Notes: generated from the sequence alone by a model not told the origin. 64,000 bases of DNA from Paucibacter sp. KBW04 (GCF_003852425.1 NZ_QAJN01000004.1:62001-126000); one strand, 5' to 3'; positions 45,447 to 54,914 are shown, counted from the first letter of the stretch. Program-made: numbers and translations.

Positions 45447-46005
45447 CGACAACACCGCCCCCCTCGACGCCGAACAGGTTCAGCAAGAAACCCAGCTCTG
45501 GCTGGAGAAGGCCGTCATCGGCCTCAACCTCTGCCCTTTCGCCAAGAGCGTGCATGTCAACAAAAGGCTGCGCTATGTGGTCAGCACGGCCAGCACGCCT
45601 GAGGACTTGCTGAAGGAGCTGGCCCGCGAGCTGCTGGCCTTGAACCGCGCCGACCCGGATGAGATCGAAACCAGCTTGCTGATCCACCCCAAAGTCTTGA
45701 CCGACTTCCTGGACTTCAATGACTTCCTGGGCGCGGCCGATGCCTTGGTGGAAGACCTGGAGCTGGATGGCGAGTTGCAAATCGCCAGCTTCCACCCCCA
45801 GTACCAGTTCGCCGGCACCGAGCTGGACGACATCAGCAATTACAGCAACCGCTCGCCCTACCCCACCTTGCATCTGCTGCGCGAGAGCAGCATAGCCCGC
45901 GCCACCGAAACCATGGCCGACACCGATGCGATTTACGAGGCCAATATGGCCACGCTGGAGAAGCTGGGCCTGGAAGGTTGGAAGGCGCTGGGCTTGAAGG
46001 CCTGA
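45433..46005 (+). CDS. DUF1415 family protein
   Basis: A 190-residue cytoplasmic protein. The N-terminal TQLWLEKAVIGLNLCPFAKS motif with its single Cys and the later FHPQYQFAG and NRSPYPTLHLLRESS blocks are the DUF1415 hallmarks. Function unknown. GAAGAG precedes the start, which lies inside the 3' end of the peptidase gene, so it ends a three-gene unit. Confidence 0.88.
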   Translation: MNSSNDNTAPLDAEQVQQETQLWLEKAVIGLNLCPFAKSVHVNKRLRYVVSTASTPEDLLKELARELLALNRADPDEIETSLLIHPKVLTDFLDFNDFLGAADALVEDLELDGELQIASFHPQYQFAGTELDDISNYSNRSPYPTLHLLRESSIARATETMADTDAIYEANMATLEKLGLEGWKALGLKA

Positions 46006-46163
46006 AGGCCTGAAGACGGCGCGGAGAGTAAAGAAGGGAAAAGCTCCCCAACTTCAGGGACATGCGCTGGCAAGGGTCGGGGCTATCGGAGTAAAAGAAC
46101 AAGATGCCTTGGGCATCCCCCTCGGCCCTCCTTTCTCCACCCCCCTCACCGGAGCGCCCGTCC

Positions 46164-46766
46164 ATGTCCAACAACCCTCCCGCCACTGCCGAGTATCAGT
46201 TCCACGCCCTGCCCCTGGCCCGCAGCCAGGGCTCGCCGCGCCTGCCCATGCCCGAGGCCAACGCGCACCTGAGCGACCCAGCGCTAAGCCTGATGACCTC
46301 GTTTCGCTTCGCGCCCTGCGTGATGGCCGATCAAGGCGACGGGGTGGACCAGACCCTGCACATGATGTTGCGCGCCCGGGTACACATGAGCTTTGTCACC
46401 GGCGTGGACGGCGCCGTCGTTGGCCTGGTCACCCGTGACGACCTGGCCAGCGAGAAGCCGGTGCAACGAGCTCTGGCCGACCATGTGCATCACGATGATC
46501 TGCGCCTCGAGCATTTGATGACACCGGTCGGCGACTGGCAGGTGCTGGAACGCGCCACGGTTGAACGCGCCAGCGTGGGCAATGTGGTGCAAACGCTGAT
46601 GAAGCTAAGCCACCCCTATCTGGTCGTCATCGACCCCCATGCCGAAGGCCCTCGCCTGCACGGCCTGTTCTCGGCTCGCCGTCTTGAAGCCGCCCTGGGG
46701 CTGCGCATCCCGCAGGGCATCCATTCGCAGAATTTTGCGGAGCTAGAGGCGGCGCTGCGAGGCTAA
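46164..46766 (+). CDS. CBS-domain protein
   Basis: A 200-residue protein with a CBS pair (about 42-100 and 115-190): MTSFRFAPCVMADQGDGVDQ opens the first and LEHLMTPVGDWQVLERATVE the second. VDGAVVGLVTRDDLAS is the typical CBS strand-helix. CBS pairs bind adenosine nucleotides; no effector domain is attached, so it may regulate another protein. GGAG lies upstream of ATG 46164, within a pyrimidine-rich leader. Confidence 0.88.
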   Translation: MSNNPPATAEYQFHALPLARSQGSPRLPMPEANAHLSDPALSLMTSFRFAPCVMADQGDGVDQTLHMMLRARVHMSFVTGVDGAVVGLVTRDDLASEKPVQRALADHVHHDDLRLEHLMTPVGDWQVLERATVERASVGNVVQTLMKLSHPYLVVIDPHAEGPRLHGLFSARRLEAALGLRIPQGIHSQNFAELEAALRG

Positions 46767-46950
46767 CGGAGTTGCCGTCTCAGGCACTCAAAAGCCCTCA
46801 CCGCATGCAAGCCTGAACCCAAACACATGCCTGAGCGCTCGCGCACCCAGGCCGGGTTCAGCCCTTTGTCACCAGCTTTTCACACCCCCCTGTCAGGCTC
46901 CCGTCTTCAGCGCCACCCATGGCCTCACCAAGAAGACGCGAAGAGCCCCC

Positions 46951-48237
46951 ATGCCCCCTGGTTTCCACCTGCTGATCGCGGCTCAGTTCGCCTCGGCGCT
47001 GGCGGACAACGCCTTGTTGATCGTCAGCATTGCCCTCTTGCAGGAACAGGGCTCACCCGCCTGGTGGGCGCCCTTGCTGAAGTTTGGCTTCACCATCGCC
47101 TATGTGCTGCTGGCGCCCTTCGTCGGGCCCCTGGCCGATGCGGTCCCCAAGGCAAGGCTGATGGCCTGGATGAATGGGGTCAAGCTGCTGGGCCTCGCGG
47201 CCTTGGCTTTGGGTGTGGCCCCCATGCTGGCCTTCACTTTGATCGGCTTCGGCGCGGCCGCCTACGCCCCGGCCAAATACGGTCTGGTAACCGAGATGGT
47301 GGCGGCCAAGGACCTGGTGCGTGCCAATAGCTGGCTGGAGGTTTCGGTGGTCGGTGCCGCGTTGTTAGGCGTAGTGCTGGGTGGCGTTTTGGTCAGCCCC
47401 TGGCTGCTGCAAACTGATCTATGGATCAAGCTGGCTCAGGCCATGAGCCAGGGCAGTCAGCTGAGCGGCTCCCTGCTTGCGCTCAGCCTTGTTTACGCGC
47501 TGGCCAGCATGCTCAATCTGGGCATCCCGGACAGCGGCGCTCGCTATCCTGCTTGCGCGAGCTTGCGGCCACGCGCCCTGCTGCGGGACTTCTGGCAGAC
47601 CAACCGCCTGCTGTGGCGGGACCGGGAAGGCGGCCTGTCCTTGGCCGTCACGACCATCTTCTGGGGTGTGGGAGCCACCTTGCAGTTCGCCGTGCTGCGC
47701 TGGGCCGCCGATGTGCTGGGCCTGACCCTGGACCGGGCGGCCCTGCTGCAAGCGGCCGTCGCCGTCGGCGTCGTCGTGGGTGCAGGCATCGCGGGGCGCT
47801 GGGTGCCCTTGGCCCGAGCCAAGCAGATGCTGGTCTTCGGCGTGCTGCTGGGCTTGTTGATCCCTGTGGTGGGCATGAGCCGACAGCTGTTATTCACCCT
47901 GCCCTTGCTCGTGCTGGTGGGCGTGGTGGGCGGCCTGCTGGTCGTGCCGCTCAACGCCCTGCTGCAGCACCGGGGCTTTTGCCTGCTCAGCGCCGGCCGC
48001 TCCATCGCCGTGCAGGGCTTTAACGAGAACGCCAGCGTGCTGGCCATGCTGGCCGTCTACGCGGCCTTGCTGGCGATGGACGTGCCCATCACCGCCATGA
48101 TGTGGGGCTGGGGCCTGGCGATCGCGGCGGCCATGCTGGGATTGATGGCGCGCGAGAGAAGCAGAAAGAGGGTCAGACCACCGAGCGCCGCGTCGTCACC
48201 AGGGGCAGGCCCTGAGGCGCCTGAGCGCGCAGCATGA
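46951..48237 (+). CDS. lplT: Lysophospholipid transporter LplT
   Basis: A 428-residue MFS-type flippase returning lysophospholipids to the inner leaflet for re-acylation. The opening HLLIAAQFASALADNALLIV and the APAKYGLVTEMV motif near 105-117 match LplT. About 12 helices. In many betaproteobacteria it neighbours alr/radA; here it does not. Its last 65 bp overlap the convergent glycosyltransferase, and the C-terminal tail (Arg/Pro-rich) is the overlapping part, so its true end is credible but unusual. Confidence 0.9.
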   Translation: MPPGFHLLIAAQFASALADNALLIVSIALLQEQGSPAWWAPLLKFGFTIAYVLLAPFVGPLADAVPKARLMAWMNGVKLLGLAALALGVAPMLAFTLIGFGAAAYAPAKYGLVTEMVAAKDLVRANSWLEVSVVGAALLGVVLGGVLVSPWLLQTDLWIKLAQAMSQGSQLSGSLLALSLVYALASMLNLGIPDSGARYPACASLRPRALLRDFWQTNRLLWRDREGGLSLAVTTIFWGVGATLQFAVLRWAADVLGLTLDRAALLQAAVAVGVVVGAGIAGRWVPLARAKQMLVFGVLLGLLIPVVGMSRQLLFTLPLLVLVGVVGGLLVVPLNALLQHRGFCLLSAGRSIAVQGFNENASVLAMLAVYAALLAMDVPITAMMWGWGLAIAAAMLGLMARERSRKRVRPPSAASSPGAGPEAPERAA

Positions 48238-49438
48238 CGGCGTCCAACACGCCTTCGAAGCGGGCGACGATGCTGGCCCAGTCCAGCTCACGAGCGGTCG
48301 CGCAGGCCTTTGCCCCCATCTGACGCACACCCGCCAGATCGCTGGCGGCCAGGGCGGCAGCACGCGCGAAGGCGGCGTTATCGTCCATGGCCACCAGCAC
48401 CCCGTTATCACCCGTGCGGATCAGCTGGGCCGCGGCCGCATAGTCAAAGGCCACAACCGCCAGGCCGCTGGCCATGGCCTCGGTGGTGACGTTGCCAAAG
48501 GTCTCGGTCAGGCTGGGGAAGAGAAAGAGATCGCTTGATGCGTAATGCGCTGCCAGATCCTCGCCCTTGCGCTGACCCACAAAAATCGCTTGCGGCAGTT
48601 GCTGCTGCAGCTCCGCCTGCTGCGGGCCACTGCCCACCACCACCAGCTTGGCGCGTGGGTTCTTGGCTTGCACGGCGGCGAAGGCGCTCGTCAGCGTGGC
48701 CAGGTTTTTTTCAGGGGCGATGCGGCCCACATAAATGCAGACCAGATCGTCCTCCAACGCTCCCCATTGCTCGCGCAGCGCAGCACTGCGGCGCAGCGGT
48801 GTGAACTGCGCAATGTCCACCCCGCGTGAGACCACGCTCAGCTGCTTGAAGCCGCTGGCCTCCAGATCGCGCCGCAAGGCCTCGGTGGGCACCATGGTGC
48901 ATTGGCAGCGGTTATGGAATTTGCGCAGATAGGCCATGATGGGCTTGTAGAGCCAACCGATGCCGTAGTGGCGGCTGTAGGCGTGGAAGTTGGTGCGGAA
49001 GTCCGAGCACACCGGCAGCTTCAGATGTTGTGCCGCCTGCAAGGCCGACCAACCCAGCGCGCCCTCGGTGGCGATGTGAACTACATCGGGCCTTTGCACC
49101 GACCACAGCTGCACCAGGGCGCGCTTGGAGGGCACGCCCATGCGCAGATTGGGGTAGCGCGGGATGGGCAGGCCGCGCATCAAGACTTCGTGGAAGCGCG
49201 GGCTGCGCTCGGCAGCATCACCGGGCTCTTGCCGCGGGCGAATCAGCTGCACATCGTGGTTGCGCTTGTGCAGGCCGTCCACGATGCGCGCAATCGTCAT
49301 GGCCACACCATTGACCTCGGGCGGATAGGTCTCGGTGACGAAGGCAATGCGCAGCGAGCGCTGGGCCGCCGGCAGTTGGTCGACCAGGATGCCTGCACCG
49401 GAGTGCTCGACGGTGCTGCTAATGAGTGCGGTATTCAT
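48173..49438 (-). CDS. GT4 glycosyltransferase (MgtA/SQD2-like)
   Basis: A 421-residue GT-B enzyme. The N-terminal domain opens with RIAFVTETYPPEVNGVAMTI and contains DVVHIATEGALGWSALQAA. The donor-binding domain has YVGRIAPEKNLATL and the EX7E-type segment FPSLTETFGNVTTEAMASG. Close relatives are GDP-mannose-dependent mannosyltransferases and glycolipid synthases. ATG 49438 is chosen; the frame is open to 49534. Its neighbours (LplT, Mpo1-like protein, PS decarboxylase) suggest a glycolipid, which is inference. Confidence 0.9.
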   Translation of the reverse strand: MNTALISSTVEHSGAGILVDQLPAAQRSLRIAFVTETYPPEVNGVAMTIARIVDGLHKRNHDVQLIRPRQEPGDAAERSPRFHEVLMRGLPIPRYPNLRMGVPSKRALVQLWSVQRPDVVHIATEGALGWSALQAAQHLKLPVCSDFRTNFHAYSRHYGIGWLYKPIMAYLRKFHNRCQCTMVPTEALRRDLEASGFKQLSVVSRGVDIAQFTPLRRSAALREQWGALEDDLVCIYVGRIAPEKNLATLTSAFAAVQAKNPRAKLVVVGSGPQQAELQQQLPQAIFVGQRKGEDLAAHYASSDLFLFPSLTETFGNVTTEAMASGLAVVAFDYAAAAQLIRTGDNGVLVAMDDNAAFARAAALAASDLAGVRQMGAKACATARELDWASIVARFEGVLDAVMLRAQAPQGLPLVTTRRSVV

Positions 49439-49581
49439 AGACCCATCGTGCCGGGAATGCATAACAGTTCGATGACAAGACACTGTCACGCAGATTTCAC
49501 GCGGGGCCGTCACCATCGCGTCACGCCGCCCCACGGGGGCCGCGCCTTGCTCAATCTTTCAATCCAACAAGAGGCCGCCAC

Positions 49582-50193
49582 GTGAAGGAACTCCTGAACA
49601 CACTCGCCGTGCAGCGCTGGGACGATCACCGCTACTACCACCACAGCCGCATCAACCAAAGCCTGCACCTGCTCAGCGCCATCTGCTTTCTCGTCTCCTA
49701 CGCCCTGCTTTTCATTGACCCCGCCCGCGCCGCCCTGCTGGCCTGGTGCGTGTCCATGACCAGCCGCCAGGCGGGGCACTTCTTCTTCGAGCCGCGCGGC
49801 TATGACCACGTCAACCAGGCCAGCGACGAGCACAAGGAAGAGATCAAGATCGGCTACAACATCCAGCGCAAGATCGTGCTGCTGGCCGTCTGGGTGGCCC
49901 TGCCTGCTGTGCTGTGGTTCCAGCCCTCGCTATTCGGCTTGATTGCACCGGCCGCAGACTTCCAAGGCTTTTTGCACGATGTAGGCATCGCCTGGCTGGC
50001 CCTGGGTGTGGCGGGCCTGCTGTTCCGCGTCCTGCAGCTATGGGTTCAACAGAGCTTCATGACCGGCTTGGCCTGGGCCACCAAGATCATCACCGACCCC
50101 TTCCACGACATCTATCTGTATCACAAGGCCCCGCTCTACCTGCTGCGCGGCGAGCTGATTGATCCGATGGAGCATGTGAAGACGCAGGGCTGA
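49582..50193 (+). CDS. Membrane protein with Mpo1-like His motifs
   Basis: A 203-residue protein with four predicted helices. The motifs YYHHSRINQSLHLLSA (about 17-32) and SRQAGHFFFEPRGYD (about 60-74) resemble the Mpo1/DUF962 family, which oxidises 2-hydroxy fatty acids with Fe(II). Spacing and the rest of the sequence differ from the standard family, so this is a distant match. It is divergent to the GT4 gene (143 bp) and monocistronic. Confidence 0.55.
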   Translation: MKELLNTLAVQRWDDHRYYHHSRINQSLHLLSAICFLVSYALLFIDPARAALLAWCVSMTSRQAGHFFFEPRGYDHVNQASDEHKEEIKIGYNIQRKIVLLAVWVALPAVLWFQPSLFGLIAPAADFQGFLHDVGIAWLALGVAGLLFRVLQLWVQQSFMTGLAWATKIITDPFHDIYLYHKAPLYLLRGELIDPMEHVKTQG

Positions 50194-50308
50194 AATCAGC
50201 CCTCCTCCAAAAAGCAAAACGTCGATTGCCCAGGGTATGGGCCAATCGGCGCAGCGAAGTAAAGGAGGAGGCTTGGGCGAAGCCCAAGACGGGGGGACTG
50301 CGCTCGGA

Positions 50309-50335
50309 CACAAACAGTCCTGAGGACTGTTTGTG
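50309..50335. repeat. REP-like palindrome, copy 2
   Basis: CACAAACAGTCC (50309-50320) pairs with GGACTGTTTGTG (50324-50335) over TGA. It shares TCGGA and CCTA flanks with copy 1 at 36310-36337, and each copy has compensating changes that keep its stem perfect. The rest of the 50194-50409 spacer has further inverted repeats and no gene. Confidence 0.7.
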
Positions 50336-50409
50336 CCTAGCAAAGGCCAGGGCCTGTGGCCCTGGCATGAGCGGAGGCGATTGGCCCATGCCCTGGGCTA
50401 ACGCCAAAC

Positions 50410-52086
50410 CTAGCTAACGCTACCTCCAAGCAGCTCCCGCCACTTAGCACCCAGGGTCTCACGCAGGATGCCGCGCCGAATGCTCTTGTTGCTCAAGCCC
50501 GCGTCCTGCCACCACCAGCCCTCGCGCTGCATGGCAAGGGCCGCGGCCACAAAGCGCTGCAAGACCGCCTCGAAATCGGCCTCGCTGTAGTTGAGGCTGA
50601 AGATGAAACGCCCCGTGCCCACCCAACTCAGAGCCAGACCTTGTTCACGCAAATAGAACTGCAGCATCCAGTTGTAGCGCGAGGGCTGCGTGTACATCAC
50701 CGTCCAGATGGATTGCAAGTTAGCCACCCGCAGCGGCAGGCCGGCCGCCTGCAGCGCCGCGTTGAGACGCTGGGCGCGGGCGTTCCAGACCGCGTCGAGA
50801 TCGGCATACACGGCCTGCAGCTGTGGGCTCTCCAGCCGGTCCAGAAAGACCTTCATCGCGCCCATCACATAGGGATGGGCATTGAAGGTGCCACGGGCGA
50901 AGCAAATATCAGCGGGTCTATCCTCGCGAAAGCGCTTCATCAAATCAGCCCGCCCGCACACCACGCCCACCGGCAGGCCACCGCCCAAGGTCTTGCCGTA
51001 AACCACCATATCGGCGCGCACGCCAAAGTATTCTTGCGCGCCGCCCGCTGCCAGGCGAAAGCCCATGAAGACCTCGTCGAAGATCAAGACGATGCCGCGC
51101 GCGGTGCAAACCTCGCGCAGGCGCTGCAGCCAAGCGGTGTAGGCCGCGCGGTCGAAGCCGGCGCTGCGGCCGCTGTCCAGCAAGGACGAGTCGCCCGGCG
51201 CGCCCTTGTTTGGGTGCAGGGCTTGCAGGGGGTTGATCAGCACACAGGCGATGTCGCGCCGCGTCGCCAAGACCCGCAAACTGCCCTCGGCCATGTCTTG
51301 CAAGGTATAGGTCTCGCGCGGCGGCAAGGGGTTGCCGGGGCCGGGCTGCACATCCTCCCACCAGCCGTGATAGGCACCGCAAAAGCGCACCAGATGGCGG
51401 CGCCGCGTGTGATAACGCGCCAAACGCACGGCCTGCATGACGGCCTCGGTGCCCGACATATGGAAGGACACCTCGTCCTGACCCGAGATGCGCTTGAGCC
51501 TGGCCACGTTCTCCAGCACGCAGGGGTGATAAGCCCCCAGCACCGGGCCCAGGCGATGGGTCAGGGCAATGCCCTCGTCCACACAGCTGCGGTAGAAGTC
51601 GTAGCCAAACACATTGACGCCGTAGGAGCCGGTCAGGTCGTAGAAGCGTTGGCCGTCCAGGTCTTCCACCATCACCCCGTCCGAGGCCTGCAAAAAGCTG
51701 CCGGTCTTGAGGTGCTGGCGCAAAAACGGGCTGTACTGAAAGGGCACGCGGTAACTGCCGGTGAACTGCAGGTCCGAGATGCCCTCGCGCGCTTCGTTCG
51801 ACGCGGCAATGCTCTTGGCATGGCGCTCGCCCAGCACGGCGCAAAGGCGATAAAAGCCTTGGCTGCGCTGCGCTGCCACGGCTGCGGGCGCGGCGTCCGA
51901 GGCGAAGAACTGAGCCTCGTCATAGGCATAGCCGGGGATCAGGCCAGCCAAGCGCTTGGCCATGCGCGAGTGGCCGGCCAGGGAGCGGTGCTTGGCGCGC
52001 GAGAGCTGCAGCCGCCGCCGCGCCTTGGGCAAGGCCAAGAGCACAGCGGCCAGGGCCAGGGCAGAGAGGGCGAAGGTTTCATCCAT
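50410..52086 (-). CDS. Membrane-anchored class III aminotransferase (glutamate-semialdehyde aminotransferase-like)
   Basis: A 558-residue PLP enzyme. Class III motifs are FHMSGTEAVMQAVRLAR, the CGAYHGWWED segment, IFDEVFMGFR and the Schiff-base Lys in VVYGKTLGGGLPVG. Uniquely for the class, about 130 residues precede the fold, starting with a membrane helix (5-20). That suggests a substrate in or at the membrane. ATG 52086 is the natural start. It is divergent to a PS decarboxylase gene 118 bp away. The substrate is unknown. Confidence 0.85.
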   Translation of the reverse strand: MDETFALSALALAAVLLALPKARRRLQLSRAKHRSLAGHSRMAKRLAGLIPGYAYDEAQFFASDAAPAAVAAQRSQGFYRLCAVLGERHAKSIAASNEAREGISDLQFTGSYRVPFQYSPFLRQHLKTGSFLQASDGVMVEDLDGQRFYDLTGSYGVNVFGYDFYRSCVDEGIALTHRLGPVLGAYHPCVLENVARLKRISGQDEVSFHMSGTEAVMQAVRLARYHTRRRHLVRFCGAYHGWWEDVQPGPGNPLPPRETYTLQDMAEGSLRVLATRRDIACVLINPLQALHPNKGAPGDSSLLDSGRSAGFDRAAYTAWLQRLREVCTARGIVLIFDEVFMGFRLAAGGAQEYFGVRADMVVYGKTLGGGLPVGVVCGRADLMKRFREDRPADICFARGTFNAHPYVMGAMKVFLDRLESPQLQAVYADLDAVWNARAQRLNAALQAAGLPLRVANLQSIWTVMYTQPSRYNWMLQFYLREQGLALSWVGTGRFIFSLNYSEADFEAVLQRFVAAALAMQREGWWWQDAGLSNKSIRRGILRETLGAKWRELLGGSVS

Positions 52087-52204
52087 AAAGGCCGGCGTCC
52101 TTGTCCAAAGAGTCGCATGAAAAACAGAAGCAATCTTGTCGAGCCAGCGTGCGCGCCGGCAAGGTTTCTTCCTTGCCACCCTATCCATCTGAATTGACAA
52201 AGTG

Positions 52205-53095
52205 ATGAAACCATCCGAAAGCTCCCTCTCCCCTCTGCGCCGCCTGCTGCAGCAAGAAGACCTGAACTTTTTGCTCACCAACCGCATTCCCCGCATCGCG
52301 CTGACAAAGTTGATGGGCCGCTTCAGCCAGATCCGCAACCCGCTGGTCTGCCGCGCCTCCATCGCCGTGTGGAAGCTGTTCACCGACCTCGATCTGTCCG
52401 ACGCCAAGAAGCAGCGATTCGAGAGCCTGCACGACTGCTTCACCCGCGAGTTGCTGCCGGGTGCCCGCCGCATTGACCACGCGCCCGACATCCTCAGCAG
52501 CCCTTGCGACGCCATCGTCGGCGCCTGCGGCCGCGTCCAAGGGCGGCAGCTGTTTCAGGCCAAAGGCTTCCCTTATTCCATGCAAGATCTGTTCGGCGCC
52601 AGCCAGGATTGCAGCGCGTTTCAGAATGGCACGTTCATCACCCTGCGCCTCACCTCGGCCATGTACCACCGCTTCCACGCCCCGGCGGATTGCCGGGTCG
52701 AACATGTGACCCATATCGCCGGTGACACCTGGAACGTCAACCCGATTGCACTCAAGCGGGTCGAGCGCCTGTTTTGTCGTAATGAGCGGGCGGTGCTGCG
52801 GGCCCGCATCCAAAGCGGCCCGGCGATGGGCCAGCCCATCGCCATCGTGCCGGTGGCGGCGATTCTGGTGGCCAGCCTACGCCTGCACTTTTTGGATCTG
52901 CTCCTGCACCTGGGCTATCGCGGTGCGAACGAGTTGCCCTGCGATGCCTCGTTCAAAAAAGGCGAGGAGATGGGCTGGTTCCAGCACGGCTCCACCATCC
53001 TCGTCTTTGTGCCTGCAGTTTTTGAGTTATGCGATGGGATTGAATCCGGCGCCCGGATTCGTATGGGTCAGGCCTTGCTGCGGGCCGTGGGCTGA
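52205..53095 (+). CDS. Phosphatidylserine decarboxylase-like protein
   Basis: A 296-residue decarboxylase. The self-cleavage site is HGST at 261-264, where Ser263 becomes the pyruvoyl group; most bacterial enzymes have LGST. The YHRFHAPADCRVE motif with catalytic His and the DAIVGACGRV motif are present. It would make phosphatidylethanolamine or decarboxylate a related phospho-amino lipid. ATG 52205 follows GTG 52202. It overlaps the convergent acyltransferase by 28 bp. It may be a second copy beside a housekeeping psd elsewhere. Confidence 0.85.
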   Translation: MKPSESSLSPLRRLLQQEDLNFLLTNRIPRIALTKLMGRFSQIRNPLVCRASIAVWKLFTDLDLSDAKKQRFESLHDCFTRELLPGARRIDHAPDILSSPCDAIVGACGRVQGRQLFQAKGFPYSMQDLFGASQDCSAFQNGTFITLRLTSAMYHRFHAPADCRVEHVTHIAGDTWNVNPIALKRVERLFCRNERAVLRARIQSGPAMGQPIAIVPVAAILVASLRLHFLDLLLHLGYRGANELPCDASFKKGEEMGWFQHGSTILVFVPAVFELCDGIESGARIRMGQALLRAVG

Positions 53096-54156
53096 GGGGC
53101 GGCAAGTGGCGGGCCTTCAATCCAGCGGCGCAGGCGCGGGCCCAGGGTTTTCTCGACACGAATATGGATCTGCCAGCCCATGGTGCCGACGAGTAGCGTG
53201 GTCAGCAGCAGAGACAGCGGCATGCTGTGGCTGAGCTTCAGCAACTGCTGATAGACCATGGCACCGAAGTACTGGTGCAGGATGTAGACCGGATAGGTCA
53301 GCGCGCCCGCCACTGCAACCCAGCGCATGGGCGGCAGACGCCAGCGGTCCAGCGCGATCAGAGTGAAGACGGCGTAGACCGCCGTGATCAGGCCGGCCAC
53401 CACCCAGGCATCCAACTCACGCCAGAGCGTGGCCCAGTGCAGATCGGCCACCGCGTCCTGCCAGGCATAGACCAGGGCCAGGGCCAAGCTGGCCAGCAAA
53501 GTCAGCACTCGGCGCCGGTTGAAACCGCCCTGTGTGCGCACCAGAAAAAAGATGCCCCCCGCCACAAACAGCGGCGCCCATTTAGCGTCCAGCCAGAACT
53601 GCAAGGGCCAGGCCGGGCGGATCAGGTTGGCGAGGCTGATCGCCAGCCAGCCCAGCATCAAGGTCTCGATATGGCCCAGGAGCTTGAAGCGCAGAACGAT
53701 CCAGATGTAGATATAAAAGTGCAACTCCACCGCCAGCGACCAATAGGCCGCGTCGATGTAAGGCACGCCAAACCACTGCGGCACCATGCTCAGATTGACC
53801 AGGTATTGCGGCCAAGTGCTCATGAAGCGCGCATCGCCCAGGCCCCAGGCGGTGAGCGCCGTGATGCTGGCGGCCACCCACAGCGCCGGGTAAAGCCGCG
53901 CCACTCGCGAGGCCGCAAAATTGCGCGGCGTGGCGCCTTGCGCCGACATCAGGATCACAAAGCCGCTGATGACGAAAAACAGATGCACGCCAAGGTAACC
54001 AAAGCGCATCACAGCGTCGATGGCCGGCACCAGAGCCTCAGGCATCCAGCCCACGCGAGGCGAGCGCGAGAGGTAGTGAAAGCCCAGCACGGACAGGCAA
54101 GCCAGGCCGCGCAGCAGGTCGATCTCGTGAAAGCGTTGGGTGGATTTGGTGCTCAT
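53068..54156 (-). CDS. Acyltransferase 3 family membrane protein
   Basis: A 362-residue integral membrane O-acyltransferase with about ten helices. The catalytic-type His is in RFHEIDLLRGLACLSVLGFHY (two blocks), and FGYLGVHLFFVISGFVI and RVARLYPALW are the family motifs. It starts inside the stop of the SGNH hydrolase gene (ATGA). The pair mirrors OafB-like two-domain proteins, here split, which O-acetylate surface glycans. The acceptor is unknown. Confidence 0.92.
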   Translation of the reverse strand: MSTKSTQRFHEIDLLRGLACLSVLGFHYLSRSPRVGWMPEALVPAIDAVMRFGYLGVHLFFVISGFVILMSAQGATPRNFAASRVARLYPALWVAASITALTAWGLGDARFMSTWPQYLVNLSMVPQWFGVPYIDAAYWSLAVELHFYIYIWIVLRFKLLGHIETLMLGWLAISLANLIRPAWPLQFWLDAKWAPLFVAGGIFFLVRTQGGFNRRRVLTLLASLALALVYAWQDAVADLHWATLWRELDAWVVAGLITAVYAVFTLIALDRWRLPPMRWVAVAGALTYPVYILHQYFGAMVYQQLLKLSHSMPLSLLLTTLLVGTMGWQIHIRVEKTLGPRLRRWIEGPPLAAPQPTARSKA

Positions 54157-54899
54157 GGGCTCGCAGCTTGGCATTGTGCGGCCAGCGGCATGGCTGCCGC
54201 GATGATCTGGCTTAGGCGTTGGTAACCCGCCGCCGACAAATGCACACCATCGCCGGCCGTGAACTGCGGCCGCAGCAGGCCCTGGCCATCGGCCAGTTCG
54301 CTCAGGGGCAAGAACTGGCAAGCCGCCCGCTGCGCGCAAAGCTCGGCCAGCCCTTGATTCAAGGTCGATTGACGCTGGGCCAAGGCATTGGCTTGGGCGG
54401 GCGGCGGCAAGGCCAACAGCAGTAACGGGCGGGCGGCAGGAAACTGGCTCAGCACCTGAGCCATGCTCGCAGCCGCTTGCTCTGGTGAGGCGCCCTGGGC
54501 CAGGTCGTTCGTGCCGCTGAGCAGAATCACGAGCCCCGCTTGCTTGAGGGAGGCGTAGTGAGCCAGGCGCGGCACGAGACGCTGAGCCGGTTCACCCGCG
54601 ATGGCGAAATTGGCCCAGGCCGCACCCCGGCAAGGCAGAGCCGGCAAGGATTGCAGATGCGAGTCGCCGAAGAGCAGCACCGAGCCCGCGGGTAATGAGG
54701 CTTCGCCGCGCAACTGCAGCGAAGTTAACATCGCCTCGTAACGCAATTGGCCGGGATCGGGCTGCGGCCAAACGGCGTTCAAGCGCCAGCGCAAGCGGTC
54801 TTGCAAACCCTGAAATTCGACGGGCTGCAACAGGCCCCAAGCCAGCATGGCCGCCGCGCCCAGGGCCAGCAAACTGAAAGCGCGTAGCCAGCGGCTCAT
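54153..54899 (-). CDS. SGNH/GDSL hydrolase
   Basis: A 248-residue exported esterase or acyltransferase partner. An N-terminal helix (6-25) is a signal or anchor. The block I Ser80 lies in LLFGDSHLQS, the block III Asn is in LSGTNDLA, and the Asp/His of block V are in DGVHLSAAGY. It is coupled to the acyltransferase 3 gene and would move acyl groups in the periplasm. Confidence 0.9.
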   Translation of the reverse strand: MSRWLRAFSLLALGAAAMLAWGLLQPVEFQGLQDRLRWRLNAVWPQPDPGQLRYEAMLTSLQLRGEASLPAGSVLLFGDSHLQSLPALPCRGAAWANFAIAGEPAQRLVPRLAHYASLKQAGLVILLSGTNDLAQGASPEQAAASMAQVLSQFPAARPLLLLALPPPAQANALAQRQSTLNQGLAELCAQRAACQFLPLSELADGQGLLRPQFTAGDGVHLSAAGYQRLSQIIAAAMPLAAQCQAASP

Positions 54900-54914
54900 G
54901 CGACGGGTAAAGGC

